From: Homarus americanus
Lineage: Eukaryota > Arthropoda > Malacostraca > Decapoda > Nephropidae
DNA length: 64,000 nucleotides
Assembly: GCF_018991925.1 (NCBI RefSeq)
Contig: NW_024736071.1
Location: 9,257,231 to 9,321,230, forward strand
Direction: 5' to 3'
Both the position numbers and the translations under genes were made by a program. The notes below the pieces were generated by a model. The model had not been told where the DNA came from. It made no database searches and saw nothing but the letters and a program-made list of their open reading frames with translations. Of this stretch, positions 42,750 through 55,700 are shown one piece after another. Position 1 is the stretch's first letter. Each line of letters begins with the position of its first letter.

Positions 42750-44640
42750 ATAGGAATACCCCAGTTATCACAAAGGTTGCATTCCTAAGTCATTGTGAAT
42801 TAGGAATGTGTGAATATCGGGACAATTTTCCCCATAAGAATTAATGTAAATAAAGGGGATGCATTCCCAGCCAGCAACTTTGAACACATATTTTTTTATG
42901 CACACTCCTCATAGTCCCAATAAATGTGAGGAATAAATAAAAATTACACTAATAAAAAAAAAAAACCACCACATTGCCAGTTGGCAATAGTTTCGCTACA
43001 CACTGGAACGGCAGAGATTCCCAACACTAAGCACTAACCAAGCACATAATACATATTTATTCCCTTCATGTTTTTGACCTTATATTTTTTTTTCCATTCC
43101 ATATGAACAATTGTGTATGCAAGTAATAGAGTATTTTTGTTCAATCCACAATGCGATGTCTAGCTTTATACCTAGGTATGTAAATGCCTAGCATTAACTC
43201 ACCAGGCCAACATACAGGCAATTAAAATAACTAATAATTACTTAAATACGTAATATTAGGAGGACACGTCGCTACCTGGCATTTAATTGCAATTCTCAAA
43301 ACCCCCTCCCGCACCCTCCATCACACGCATTGCTACCGTCATCTTCTTGCCTGGCGAATCAGCTGTTTTTTCTCACCTGTTCATTGTGTTTTGCAACTCA
43401 GAGCTTGTATGCTGTGTCAATTTGAGCTGCAATGTTCACTTTACCCAGCAATGATAAATCAATCATGTTATTCATGTGTTTAGCTGACTGCTCATGTTTC
43501 GTCCATGCTGAGTCCCCACCAAACAACAAGCATGGAAAGCAGAATAAAGCATTTGCCTCGTCACAACCACAGAGCCATTCACATTTCTGATAAACACTGA
43601 TGTTAAACTGGTGTGTATATTCTTTGTTCCTGCTTTTACTATTCTATTGAATGGATAAAACTAGTGAAGGTCTTCCTCTTGCTTTGATTTCAGCCTTTTC
43701 ATTTAATGTCAGCTGGGAAAAGTTGATGCTTTGCAAATACACTGTACTTCACTCGATTTTCCATCATCAAAGGGTAATTAAAGAAAGCATGACTAAACCG
43801 CACCGTCTGCACACAATGTAAACATGAGACTGAGCTGCACCGACTGCAGCTCATCGTTTCCAGATGTGGCGCCAATTAATAAGACATGAATCGTACAGCA
43901 ACTATGAAATTAACTTAAATTTTTATTACGATATATTTGTTAGTACGTAATGTATTATTCTGCTGTGTTTCTGAAGGAATCATACACCTAGCAGTGAGTG
44001 TCTGGGAGACTGCAACTCTGTAGCTCCTGGGCACGAGCCGCCACTGTGTATATGTGACAGAGTAGAAAAAATAAATAAAATTGTACATATCGATCCCAAA
44101 ATACAAGTTAAAAATAGGGGTAGAGTGAGGGTGGGGGGGGGGATGAAGCTACAGGGACAGTTTTAGTGTCTGACCGCATGTTCTTGTGACTTGGCTTGTC
44201 GCCCCCTAGGGTGTAATAAATTAATTAGATAAATAATAAATCCACATGACTAAACAGATGCTCACAAGCATTAAGTGCAGGTAGGGGGCGTTAAGCTTGA
44301 GAGAGGAGTCACAATGTTGGGAAAGACCTCAGTTGCTTCATTCCACTCCTTGGACATGCCAAGTAGCTATCAAGCTCCTTCATTTGAGGAGTTTGTGGAT
44401 GATTGTTGCCTCTAAAGAGTCTGAGTCTGACTAAGACTCACTGTGAACTGTCACTAATTGGGGAGTGGTTGTGGTGACGTCACTTTTCGATTCCAATCGA
44501 TAAGTGGCTGAATTTTTCGCACCACATAACATCTGGAGGGTGCTGGGGGGAAGGGGGATGGGGGCAGTGGTACATAATTATTTCAGCAGAATTTTAAATA
44601 CACTCAGTCTCTCACACACATACACACATGTACAGATACA
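42750..44640. other. TSC2 intron, relic repeats
   Basis: 42750-42930 (cagtataggaataccccagttatcac...ttccccataagaattaatgt...gcattcccagcc) looks like the left part of a Tigger-type element without its right end. The rest to 44640 shows no gene. There is a G run at about 44132-44141. Confidence 0.35.
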
Positions 44641-44727
44641 GGCTTTATATACAGTATACAGGTACTCTTTGATTTACGACAACCCGGACATACGACCACG
44701 GCTGTCATATAAAATATTTTTAAATTA

Positions 44728-45354
44728 CAGTATTGCCCCGCTTTACGCGGTTTCACTTAACGCGATTTTTCATATACGCGGTGCCTCGCCAGAACCGAAC
44801 TTTCACTTAACGAGGTTCATCTACTCATATACGCGGGAAGCGGCGTGGGCACGATGCACACAAGGTCGCCCAGTCATCAAAACATTAGCGAGTTCTTCAT
44901 CCGCCACCCACCACAGCCGGCCCAAGTCAGTGATAGTGAGGATATGGACTTATATGGACTTTGAGGGGTTTGACAAAGAGGCCCTGCAAGCCTCTGTGGT
45001 GGATAGTGATACAATTGATACAAGTGATACAGGTGAGGGCCAATAATCTGCCCTCTGCCTCGGAACCAACCCCCCATCCCCGTGTGCCCAGCCATCTTTT
45101 CTACTAATGTAAGTGTTAAAAAACCTAATATTATTGATATTTCTCTTAATTATTAATTGTGTGTGCATACCATCATAAAGTTAAGAAAATATTTTTACAA
45201 CAACATAGTTGTGTGTCGTCAAAAAGTGGAGTTTGGGGGTCGGGCCAGTCTCTATTGGAATTAAACCCATATGTTCTGTTGTTCACTTAACGCGGTTTTC
45301 ACTTGACGCGGTACCCCGTGGGTTCAATTGACAGCGTAAAGCGGGGTACAACTG
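44728..45354. mobile_element. Nested non-autonomous Tigger-like element
   Basis: A 627-bp element: CAGTATTGCCCCGCTTTACG at left and CAGTTGTACCCCGCTTTACG at right (minus strand), flanked by TA (44726-44727, 45355-45356). The acidic frame GFDKEALQASVVDSDT inside suggests it kept a piece of its parent's transposase tail. Confidence 0.75.
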
Positions 45355-45527
45355 TACTTATTTTCTAGTACCGAAATGTTTCGGTCCCATACGACAGTGT
45401 GTGCTGGGCCGCCTCGTGGTGTACAGCATCCACGCCTTTGCTCGCTCAGTTCGTGTTTGGCCGTCGTTATTGTCATTAGTGATTGCACTGTGTACTGACA
45501 AAAAAAAATTTTCTAATTTCCTTTAAA

Positions 45528-47335
45528 ATGACTGGCAAGCGTAAAAGTGAGAGTTCTCGTGGTGCTGAGAAGAAAAAGAAACAGTCAATTACTTTTGAGA
45601 TGAAAATAATAATGCAATATGAAAATGGAAAAACGGTAGCAACCATTTCGCGTGACCTTGGCTTCTCACTCGACTATATCAACAATTTTGAAGGACAAGG
45701 AACGAATTTGTAAGGTAGTGAAAGGATCAGCACCTATAAAGGGAACAATAACGAAAAAAAGACAAAGTCCTCTTCATGAGATGGAAAAATTACTTGTGAT
45801 GTGGATGGAAGATCAGCTGCAAAAGCATGTACTCGTAAGCCTTCTAACCATAAAGGCTAAGCCTTTTCGAAAGCCTGAAAGAGCAGGCAAGAGATGAGTG
45901 CGACCAAAATTTCACAGAAAGTCATGGGTGGTTCCAAAGGTTTAAGAACTGCTACAGTTTGCATAGTGTAAAGGTGAGTGGAGAGGTAGCAAGTGCTGAT
46001 GTGAGTGCTGCTGAAGCTTTCAAGGAGGAGCTAAAACGTGTCATCATGGAGAGATATTATTTGCCTGAGCAAATATTTAATGTGGATGAAACTGGCTTAT
46101 TCTGGAAGAGCATGCCAGAATGGACATACATCCACAAAGAGGCAAAAACCATGACGCGATTCAAGGCATTCAAGGACCGAACCACACTTCTGTTCAGGGG
46201 GGGGGGGGGATGTAGCTGGTTTCAAGGTAAAACCCTTCATGATATATCATTCAGAGAACCCAAGGGCTTTTAAAAATGTCAGCAAGCACACACACACACT
46301 GCCAGTGTTTTATCACAGTAATAAGAAAGCATGGATGACCCCTAGCACTGTTTGAGGATTGGTTCCCGAGTGGTTTCATTCCACGAGCTAAGGAGTATTG
46401 TCTGCAACAAGGGGTTGCATTCAAGATTTTATTAATTTTAGATAATGCTCCGGGACACCCACCACACCTCGACGACCTGCACCCTGATGTTAAGGTAGTC
46501 TACATTCCACCTAACACTACCTCTATCATCCAAGCCATGGTTCAAGATGCTATTGCTGCTTTTAAAGCGTATTGTTTATGTACGACCTTCGCTCAGGCTG
46601 TTGCTGCTACTGAAGGTGAGAAAATGCTCAGAGAGTTTTAGAAGGACTACAACAATTAGCAATGTACAAAGAACATAGCTGCAGCGTGGGATGAGGTTAC
46701 AGTTCAGTGCATGAATGGAATATGGAAGAAGATCCTGAAAAGATAAGTGAACAGTTTCAAAGGATTTAATGAAGAAGCAATTTCTGAGATTAGTAACAAG
46801 ATAGTGCAGTTGGGTAAACAGCTGGAGTTAGAAATTGATAATGAAGATGTTGAGCAGTTGGTTGAAAGTGTAGCAGATGAGCTAAGTTACGAGGATCTTA
46901 TTGAACTGGATGCACATAAAATTGCAGAGGGAGAAGAGAGACAAAATGTAGAAGAAGAACCTGCACCCCCCAAAAAGTTTTCAGTGAAACAAATGGCAGA
47001 GGCATTTGCTACTATTAATAAGGGGATGCAAATGTTTGAAGAAATGGATCAAAATGTTGAGCGTTTTGCAAAAGTTGACAGATTGATCCAAGATGCACTT
47101 GCTTGCTACAGGGAGATTTACAATGAAAAGAAAAGGCAAACTGTGCAGTCTAAATTGGACATATATTTTAAGAAGTCCCCCACTGCTGTCTCCTCATGCC
47201 CCACCACTGCTGCCTCTTCACTCCTTAAAGATGATCCAATACCTTCAACAAGCAAGTATGTTAGCCTGTCTGAAGAAAGTGAAATTGATGACCCACCCAG
47301 CCGTCTCCTCCTTTGCTTCATCCAATTAATGTAGT
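45528..47335 (+). pseudogene. Tigger transposase, broken (copy at 45.5 kb)
   Basis: It begins MTGKRKSESSRGAEKKKK at 45528 with a helix-turn-helix (NGKTVATISRDLGFS), then loses frame. Further pieces: IFNVDETGLFWKSMPEW (about 46075), LILDNAPGHPP (about 46434), the acidic C-terminal helices (46747-47040) and a Ser/Pro-rich tail (47170-47334). The third Asp region reads QAMVQDA, where the intact relative has QPMDQGA, so the triad is lost. A G13 run at about 46197-46209 causes one of the shifts. Confidence 0.8.
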
Positions 47336-47434
47336 CTGCATGTTTAATTAAAAAATTCAGCTGACTACATTAAAAGTAAGTGCACAGTAACACTTTACTC
47401 ATTTTTCATTATTGATTACTTTTACTGTACTGTA

Positions 47435-48154
47435 CAGTCAACCCTCACTTTACACGGTTAATGTAACCCACAGGGTACCACGGAAAGTGAGAAACGCGTA
47501 AAGTGAATAACATAACATATGGGATTAAATGAAATAGAGACCAGCTGACCCCCAAACTCCACTTTTTCCAACACAATACCTATGTTCTAGTAAAAATAAC
47601 ATCTTAATTTTATGATGGTACATGCACACAATTAATACTTAAGAGAAATAGAGAAATACAGTCGCCAAGTTAATGTCCATTCAAATAATGGACTCACTCC
47701 CTCCCCCTCTTCTCACACTACGCTCACTGGCTCTTCCCTCTGAGAAATTTTGGGGGGAAAACCAGGTATAGTAATAAATAATACCTCAAACTAAAGTTAG
47801 GATAATATAATTGACATTGCTGGATTCCTTGTAAGACCAGGAATATTTTGAATATAAATGTCATATATTTTTCACAAAAGATAACATATTTACTCAGAGT
47901 AAACATTACATCTAAAATTTGTATGTCTAATGCAAAATCTATGATGTATATATTCAAATGTAAGAATTCCAGCAATGTAAATTATATTCTGGCCGGATAA
48001 TTTGTATGAATTTTATGAGCTAAATAAAAAAATTATACTTCACCCGCGTAAAGGGGTACACCCACCGCGGAATGTGAGCATCCTGGGTTCTGGCAGGGCA
48101 CCGTGTAAACGTGGAAACGCGGAATGTGGGACCGCGTAAAATGAGGGTTGACTG
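47435..48154. mobile_element. Nested non-autonomous Tigger-like element
   Basis: A 720-bp element: CAGTCAACCCTCACTTTACACG at left is mirrored by CGTAAAATGAGGGTTGACTG at right, with TA on both sides. The interior has the block gacattgctggattccttgtaagacc that is present three times in 52104-53729. Confidence 0.8.
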
Positions 48155-48267
48155 TATTTCATTTTAGAATTTCTATGTATTATTTTCACATTTTCGACTT
48201 AGGACTAATTCGACTTACGACCTGGTCATCGGGACGGAACCCCGTCGTAAGTCGAGGAGAGCATTTT

Positions 48268-48697
48268 AGAATCACAGCCTTTGAAATTCACTTTCAGTAC
48301 AGGTATATGCAAACATCAATTGATGTCTAATGGGAAGGAAAGGTGGGGGAGAAGAGTGAGAATTCGATGGGGGAGGGAGGGATAAGAGGATAGGCTAGGT
48401 TAGGTGGGTGGTCAAGGTGCTTATGGACACAAGAAAATCAAAGGGAAAGTCCACTGTCATGGCCACTGCCACCTGACCTGACCACCTCACGAAACCTCTA
48501 GGTATGTGCTGCATGGTGTCTCCCCACACCATACTCTTTTACTGTGGTTAATAATTAATTAAATTTATTATTTGTTTGCAGGTAATGAGGAATTGTTCAA
48601 CTAACGAAGATTCATGTAAGACCCTGCTTAATTTAGGACCCGATTCAATTTACGCCATTATTTTCTTCGTATTTACGACAAAATTAAAAAAAACATA
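48268..48697. other. TSC2 intron spacer
   Basis: No gene seen. It contains a short telomere-like ggctaggttaggtggg (about 48391-48406) and, near its right end, AT-rich sequence of Tigger-end type (gcttaatttaggacccgattcaatttacg). Confidence 0.35.
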
Positions 48698-48968
48698 CAG
48701 TCACTCCTCGACATACGACCGCCCCAGTCATACCAAATTTTTTTTTAATTACGTATTTTTGAGTCCCGACGTTAGTCATTGCGCTGTGTACTGACAAAAT
48801 TTTCGTTTGTAATTCCCTTTAAAATGGCTGGCAAGCTTAAAAGTGAGTTTTGTGGTGCTGAGAAGAAAAAGAGACACCCATTTTAGATTTTCTATGTATT
48901 ATTTTCGCATATTCGACTTACGACCTGGATTTGGGACCCTAACCCCGTCGTAAGTTAGGGACTGCCTG
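48698..48968 (+). mobile_element. Deletion derivative of Tigger (271 bp)
   Basis: TA, then CAGTCACTCCTCGACATACGAC; the right end is CGTCGTAAGTTAGGGACTGCCTG, then TA. It keeps the transposase start (MAGKLKSEFCGAEKKKRHPF at about 48824) followed at once by a stop, so almost all of the gene was deleted. This shows directly how such MITEs arise from the autonomous family. Confidence 0.8.
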
Positions 48969-49184
48969 TATTACATTTTTGTATAAATAATAACAAAATC
49001 CCAATATTGAAAAAAAAAAAAGCCACCCCTTGCGCACAGTAGCTGCCGGGCTTGTTAGTGGTGACGCCAGTATCACTAGTATAAACAATTGCAGTTGGCG
49101 GGCCCTTTGTTTTCACGCATCTGAACAGGAAAAGGAGAAAAACTTTCTCAGGTTTCTTACAGCATTTTTCCATCCCTATTCAAC

Positions 49185-49300
49185 ATGAGCAAGAGAGAGC
49201 AAGTGATGGTAGTGTTGTTTCAAAAGCTAATAGAAAGTGTATAAGCTTAGCCGAGAAACTAGATGTGTTAAAACGACATGAAAAAAGATAGAGGTCTGTG
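49185..49300 (+). pseudogene. Tigger-type transposase N-terminal relic
   Basis: An ATG at 49185 leads, after a shift, to DGSVVSKANRKCISLAEKLDVLKRHEK, the helix-turn-helix start of a Tigger-like transposase. No further coding part is recognisable. A minus-strand frame at 49441-49659 (Ala/Glu/Val-rich) is of unknown origin. Confidence 0.45.
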
Positions 49301-50294
49301 GATATTATATGGAGCAAGCAATGAACAATTTTCTGAAGTGGATCCATTAACAGAACAAAGCATTCAAATTTAAATAAATGCAAATGACCTTTACATAAAG
49401 ATGTTTAATGAGAAAAGAAAGCAGCTGTGCAAGGTTCTTTCTACAGCTTTATTATTTGAAGCCCTAAACCATCAACTTCAGCTACACCATTAAATTCAGC
49501 ATCATAAGCAGCTTCAACATCAACTTCAGGTTCAGTAACAGTTTCAGCAACAGCTTTATGGAAAGCTACAGCTTCAGCCAGAGTTGAACTTGATGACTTC
49601 GTCATCTGAGTAAAAATTCGCACATCATCATTGGCTGTCCCTGTTTTAGACTTTACCACTATTGGCGAGAAGAATTTTTATTTGACATTCGTAAGTATTA
49701 TTTAAAACATATATGAACAGTAAAGAAGTGTTGCTTTCATATTCATATGTACAGAAATGACGATATGCTTTCACATGTAAGCACTTATTGTACATATGTT
49801 GGCGTTCCCAATCGTCTCGCTTTATTTCTTTACCATTAGTGGTTAGCTGCTTCTAGTGTTCCATTTATTAACATTAAATAACATTACTTAAAACATACAT
49901 ACAGGTATTCAATTTTTTACATAAAGTTCACTACAGCTACACCCAGGGTCTTATTTTCTTCAGTTTCTTATGTAGAACCATCGTCACTCACGAAAACAAT
50001 GTCGTCTTGTCTCCTCGTGTGTTTTAATATTCTATGTATTATTAATGAATTGCATTGTTCATTTCACATATATAAGCATTAATTCAATCAAATACATATT
50101 CAGTAATAAACAATAATGAATCTTTTGTACATATTCTTAAGATAAATGACTATGTTTCCTTGAGAGCGCATGTACTGTATAGATTGTCGTTCCACTATCA
50201 ATCTCACTTTTTTTATTTAATATCAGTGGTTACTTCTACTGTACATTAAATAACATTAATTAAAACATACAAATTTTTTACATTAATTTTACTA

Positions 50295-51737
50295 CAGGTT
50301 GTACCTCTCTAGTCCGGCATTCTGTGGTCCGGAACGATTTTAGTTTGTCCAATAGGTAGATACGCAGTTTTTTTTTTCTTATCTGAATTATTATTATTAT
50401 TACAGGAGTATTAAATTTTTGCCCCTCAGGCCCCAATGTGGGTCAGTGACCTATGCCCGGGTGGGCTAATCCCCTTAAAAAAAAAAGCCGCGGGAAATTA
50501 AGGTTTGTTTACATCCGGCAGTTCGGCTGCTCTCTCTCTCTCTCTCTGCTTGTCTATACAGAGTACAACATTTAACCCTTCAATATATATGAGCAGTAAA
50601 TAAGTGTTGCTTTCATATTCTTATGTAGAGTAATGACGATATATTTTCACATGTGCGCACTTACATACGAGCAGTCTCACTTTTTTTTTTACCATTAATG
50701 GTTAGCTACTTATATTGTTCCATTTATTAACATTAAATAACATTACAGGTACTTCAAGCAACCATATTCATTTTTTACATTAATTTTACTACAGCTAAAC
50801 TCAGGGTCTTATTTTCTTCAGTTTTATATGTAGAACCAATCAGTCACTGGTTTCGTAAGCTTTAACATAAACAATGCCGGCAGCCGTCTCGTCTCCTCTA
50901 ATATTCCACGTATTATTAATAAATTGTATTGTTAATTTTGCACACACGTACATTAATTCAATAAAAACAAATTCAGAAACATTAATTAAAATATATATGA
51001 ACAGTAAATAAGTGTTGCTTTCATATTCTTATGTAAAGTAATGACGATATGTTTTCACGTGTGCGCATGCGCACTTACATATGCGATCTCTCTTTTTCTT
51101 TACCATTATCGTTCGCTACTTCTATTGTTCCATTTATTAACATTAAATAACATTACTTAAAACAACCATATTAATTTTACTACAGCTACAACCAAGGTCT
51201 TATTTTCTTCAGTTTTATATGTAGAACCAGTCAGTCACTGGTTTTGTAATCAACGAAAACAATGCTGTGTCATTTCCTCATGTGTTTTAATATTCTATGT
51301 ATTATTAATGAATTGTATTGCTCATTTTGCACACATAAGCATTAATTCAATAAAAAAGACATTCAGTAATAAACAATAATGAATCTTTTGTACATAAGAG
51401 AAATGACGCTGTTTACACGATTATGCACGTCGTCTGCACGTTGGCGGGCCGTTCAAACCCATCGAAATTCAAGTTTCCGCCGTCAAAACTTTTATTTATT
51501 TATTTTTTTGTGTGTTCCAATAAAATACGTTAAGAATTAAAAACTCGCGAAATTTGAGAAGTTACTATACGACATTTAACCCTTCAATATGTCTTCAAAG
51601 AGACCATGACGCAGAGAAAGTGGTGCTAGTGCTTCCAAGCATAAGCACAAGTCACTATCTATCCAGGAAAAGGGTGAATTTCCATGGTCCGGCACCGGTC
51701 AGGTCCCGAGGTTGCCGGACTAGAGGGGTACAACCTG
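50295..51737. mobile_element. Non-autonomous pogo/Tigger-like element
   Basis: Near-perfect inverted ends, CAGGTTGTACCTCTCTAGTC and CAGGTTGTACCCCTCTAGTC, with TA on both sides (50293-50294, 51738-51739). A short transposase start (MSSKRP then stop, about 51590) and GASASKHKHKSLSIQEKGEF remain near the right end. Confidence 0.8.
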
Positions 51738-52103
51738 TACAACAACAACCAGGGTCTTATTATCTTCAGTTTCAGGTGGATAACTGACATTATGGGTGTA
51801 AACACTGACAATAATGCCGTCTCTTATCCTCTTGTGTGTTTTAATATTCTACGTATTATCAATGATTTGTATTGTTCATTTCGCATACATAAAGATTAAT
51901 TCAATCAAACACATATTCAGTAATAAACAATAATGAATCTTGTGTACATATTCTTAAAAAGATAAATTGATGCGGTATCATTAAATGCGCACGTATATGC
52001 TGGCGTTCCCAATCCATCTCACTTTTTTTCTTTGCCATTAGTGGTTACCTACTTCTATTGGTCCATTTATTAACATTACAAAACATTACTTAAAACATAT
52101 ATA

Positions 52104-53729
52104 CAGTTGTACCCCACTTAACGCGGTCAATAGAACCCAGAGGGTCCCGTGTTAAGTGAAATCCGCGTTAAGTGAACAACAGAACATATGGGATTAATTC
52201 CAATAGAAACCGGCCCGACCCCCAAACTCCACTTTTTGAAGACACATAACTATGTTGTAGTAAAAATAACATCTTAATTTTATGATGGTACATGCACACA
52301 ATTAATACTTAAGAGAAATAGAGAAATACAGTCGCCAAGTTAATGTCCATTCAAATAATGGACTCAACTCCCTCCCCCTCTCACACTACACTGCCGGCTC
52401 TTCCCTCTCTGAGAAATTTTTGGGGGAAAACCACTAAATTTTAATAAATAATACCTCAAACTAAAGTTAGGATAATAATTGACATTGCTGGATTCCTTGT
52501 AAGACCAGGAATATTTTGAATATAAATGTCATATATTTTGCACAAAAGATAACATATTTACTCAAGAAAACATTTTATCTAAAATTTGTATGTCTAATGC
52601 AAAATATATGATGTTTATATTCAAAATGATCACCAAATTATAAGAATTCCAGCAATGTAAATTATATTCTGACCGGGTAATTTGTATGAATTTTATGAGC
52701 TAAAACAAATATCTTCAGTTAATAAAAAAAAAAATAATCTTCACGACACTATCTGTCAATCAAAGTACCCCACCTTGCCTCCCCCCTCTTCCAACCGCGC
52801 GGTCAGTCCCAACCCTCCCCCCCACCCCCCACCAATCGTCCCTTCAAGAGAAAGAGTGGGTGAAAAAAATAATTTTAACATTTTGTATTAAATAATACCT
52901 CAGATTAAAGTTAGGATAATATAATTGACATTGCTGGATTCCTTGTAAGACCAGGAATATTTTGAATATAAATGTCATATATTTTGCACAAAAGATAACA
53001 TATTTACTCAGAGTAAACATTTTATCTAAAATTTGTATGTCTAATGCAAAATATATGATGTTTATATTCAAAATGATCATCAAATTATAAGAATTCCAGC
53101 AATGTAAATTATATTCTGACCGGGTAATTTGTATGAATTTTATGAGCTAAAACAAATATCTTCAGTTAATAAAAAAAAAAAAATATTCTTCACAGGGTAA
53201 CAGATGGTCGGTCGGTCCCTCCCTCCCCCCCACCCCCCACCAACCGTCCCAAGGAGATGTGTGGGAAAACCAGAATACTTAACTTTTTTGTAATAAATAA
53301 TACCTCAAACTAAAGTTAGGATAATATAATTGACATTGCTGGATTCCTTGTAAGACCAGGAATATTTTGAATATAAATGTCATATATTTTGCACAAAAGA
53401 TAACATATTTACTCAAGAGTGAACATTTTATCTAAAATTTGTATGTCTAATGCAAAATATATGATGTTTATATTCAAAATGATCACCAAATTAAAAGAAT
53501 TCCAGCAATGTAAATTATATTCTGGCCGGGTAATTTGTATGAATTTTATGAGCTAAAACAGGCAGTCAGGCAGGGTGGTGGGTGGGGCAAATCTAAAAAT
53601 AGCATCTGGAGCCGGACACTCACCGCGTATGTGGAAAAAATCCGTGTTAAGTGAAAGTTCAGCTCTGGCGAGGCACCGCGTATATGATAAAACGCGTTAA
53701 GTGAAACCGTGTTAGGCGGGGTAATACTG
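52104..53729. mobile_element. Non-autonomous Tigger-like element with three internal repeats
   Basis: The ends CAGTTGTACCCCACTTAACG and CAGTATTACCCCGCCTAACA (minus) are flanked by TA. Inside, a long block (from taataaataatacctcaaac to gaattttatgagctaaa) occurs three times; gacattgctgg starts at 52481, 52927 and 53332. The spacers are C-rich and different. The related element at 47435-48154 has only one copy. Confidence 0.8.
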
Positions 53730-53859
53730 TATATTCATTTTTTTACACTAATTTTACGACAGCTACAACCAGTTTTATTTTCTTAATTTTCTCGTGTAGA
53801 ACTATCGTTCCGGACTCCCGGCTGTAAACACTAACGAAAACAATGGCGTCCCATCTCCT

Positions 53860-54990
53860 CGTGTGTGACCATATTATTATCCATTTATATTGTATAAGGT
53901 GCATCCAGAAACATTATTTAAAGATATGAAAAGGTCACACTTGGGAACTCATCTCATTATTATTGCGTTATTTTAATGGTAATTAATGATTCGCGATACG
54001 ATGATTCACCTTGCACTGCAATATTAGAGGACACATTACCGTCGTTATTCGAGGCTTTACTGTATTAGAAAACCATATGCAAATAAAAGTATTAAAAAAT
54101 TTGAGTAATTTTTAAAAGGTAAATACCCAAAAATGTTACTTGAGTACAGTACTCAAGTAAATTTATTAAGTTACTTAACAACTCTGGTCCTCAGGTGCCG
54201 TCCCCACGCACCACGTGGACTCAAGACATAATCTAGTGCTTCACTTGTATTATCTAATGTTATTACTGATCTCAATCATACATGTTAGTTAACATACGTC
54301 ATGTGATTCATATTATGCTCCAGTCACTAAAACATATAGCTATGACCTTTCTTAAATTACCCACTCAAAGCGACATGTATTTTCTTGTTAGGAGACACCT
54401 TCCATTTTCTATAGTCTTGCCTGAAGGGCCAGCATGATAATTATGTAAGGTATGTAAATTTAAAATACAATGTAACTTGTATGAGTCACCATAAGTCAGA
54501 TATACCTACTGTGAGCTGAAGCATTCAAGATGCATGGAGTATATGTTGAAGGCTTCATCTATCTTTATGTGTAGTGTAAATTGTGTTAAGACGATGTGTT
54601 TTGAGAAGCAAGCAAACAGTTAGGATCAATTTGGGCATCTCGTGAAGTTACGAGATAACAATTCAAAGCTGAAGTTGTATTTCCTTGATTTACAGACCTC
54701 AGAGAATCCAAAGAGTGTATTGAAATTAATGTATTGTCATTTTTGTATTTAAGAAACTCATAAATCTTGAGAGCCAAACCTGTTAACATATACTCTTGGG
54801 AAGAGAGAATGCTGTGGTTTGTGACTCCACCCATAATATACTGCCATCCAATGTACTTGACAAAGTTAATTCTTGCATTGCAAAGTGCGAACACTGATTA
54901 GATTATAAAAGTTAATCGTATAAAATAAATGTAAGCTCATAGCCTCGTTTTCTCAGCCCGAGGTGTACTGTAACATTTCACCTAACAGGT
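53860..54990. other. TSC2 intron, no recognised feature
   Basis: AT-rich. A minus-strand frame of 102 codons (54586-54894) starts MFALCNARINFVKY. I do not recognise it and see no splice sites or neighbours that support it. Confidence 0.35.
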
Positions 54991-54995
54991 ATGTA

Positions 54996-55245
54996 CAGTC
55001 TCGTTCAAGATTCTTGGAACACTGCTGGAGACAGCTGGCAACTCAAGGCCAATTGTTTACTATAGTATATAGTATAATATAATACGAAATAATGCCCAAC
55101 CAGTAATTAAGCAACGGGGAACAAAGTAACCAATCGCCGATCACTTTTACATTCATTTATAATTTTTGCTGCGTAATATAGTAAACAAAAGGCCTTGAGT
55201 AGCCAGCTGTCTCCAGCAGTGTTCGAAGAATCTTGAACAAAACTG
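54996..55245. mobile_element. MITE with ~75-bp inverted ends
   Basis: CAGTCTCGTTCAAGATTCTT at left and CAGTTTTGTTCAAGATTCTT at right (minus), with TA on both sides (54994-54995, 55246-55247). The arms stay similar through tggaacactgctggagacag and ctggc.actcaaggcc. No coding capacity. TA duplication fits the Tc1/mariner/pogo group. Confidence 0.8.
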
Positions 55246-55499
55246 TACATAGTGCCTCACACTGCCATATTAAGTGAACTTTGTTGAATATATCAGTGTT
55301 ACTGTTTAACATATTTGAATGTCTTATGTGTTAAATAATCCAAGAGCGTAATTGACCGCCCACCCTAATGTTCAGTGCCGCCTGTCCCCTTGCCAGACGT
55401 GCTTGGTGGCATTTTGTGTTTTGACTATTCCTTCTGATAGCTGCACTGTATGTGTTGGTGCCGCTGCCAAGGCTCGGTAACTGCCTGCAGATAAGATGT

Positions 55500-55700
55500 C
55501 GATGCAACAATGGCAATTGTTGAGAAAATGGATCGCAACCTGGAATGTAGCTCAAGAGCAACAAAGTGATAGCCAATACCTATGATTACTACAGGAAAAG
55601 TTACAATGAGGGCAGTTACACAAACTACCCTGGATGCATTCTACAAAAAGCCATCAAGTGACCCAAAATCTCCCAATAAGTCTCCTCTAAGAACATAAAA
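55500..55700 (+). pseudogene. Possible Tigger-type transposase tail
   Basis: A plus-strand reading contains TQTTLDAFYKKPSSDPKSPN (about 55620-55680), like the Ser/Pro-rich tail of Tigger transposases (compare QSKLDIYFKKSP in the copy at 59365). There is no catalytic region nearby. Confidence 0.35.

Larger units (their letters stand above)
44659..48267 (+). mobile_element. Tigger transposon with two nested insertions
   Basis: The left end CAGGTACTCTTTGATTTACGAC follows TA (44657-44658). The right end (…ggaaccccgtcgtaagtcgaggagagc) is damaged and lacks a clear CTG-TA. It holds a broken transposase (45528-47335) and two smaller TA-flanked elements (44728-45354 and 47435-48154). It is the same family as 59365-61756. 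Confidence 0.7.
49690..53860. repeat. Long tandem duplications interrupted by Tigger-like elements
   Basis: Blocks such as gtgttgctttcatattcttatgt (49728, 50603, 51012) and the cagctacaaccaggtcttattttcttcag-type block (about 49935, 50792, 51182, 51740, 53758) recur in the same order and orientation. Spacing is about 380-430 bp where undisturbed. Two Tigger-like elements (50295-51737, 52104-53729) lie within. No gene is present. Confidence 0.6.

Noticed and set aside
54586..54894. 102-codon minus-strand frame within a TSC2 intron
   Set aside because: No recognisable domain, splice sites or match to tuberin; kept only as a remark.
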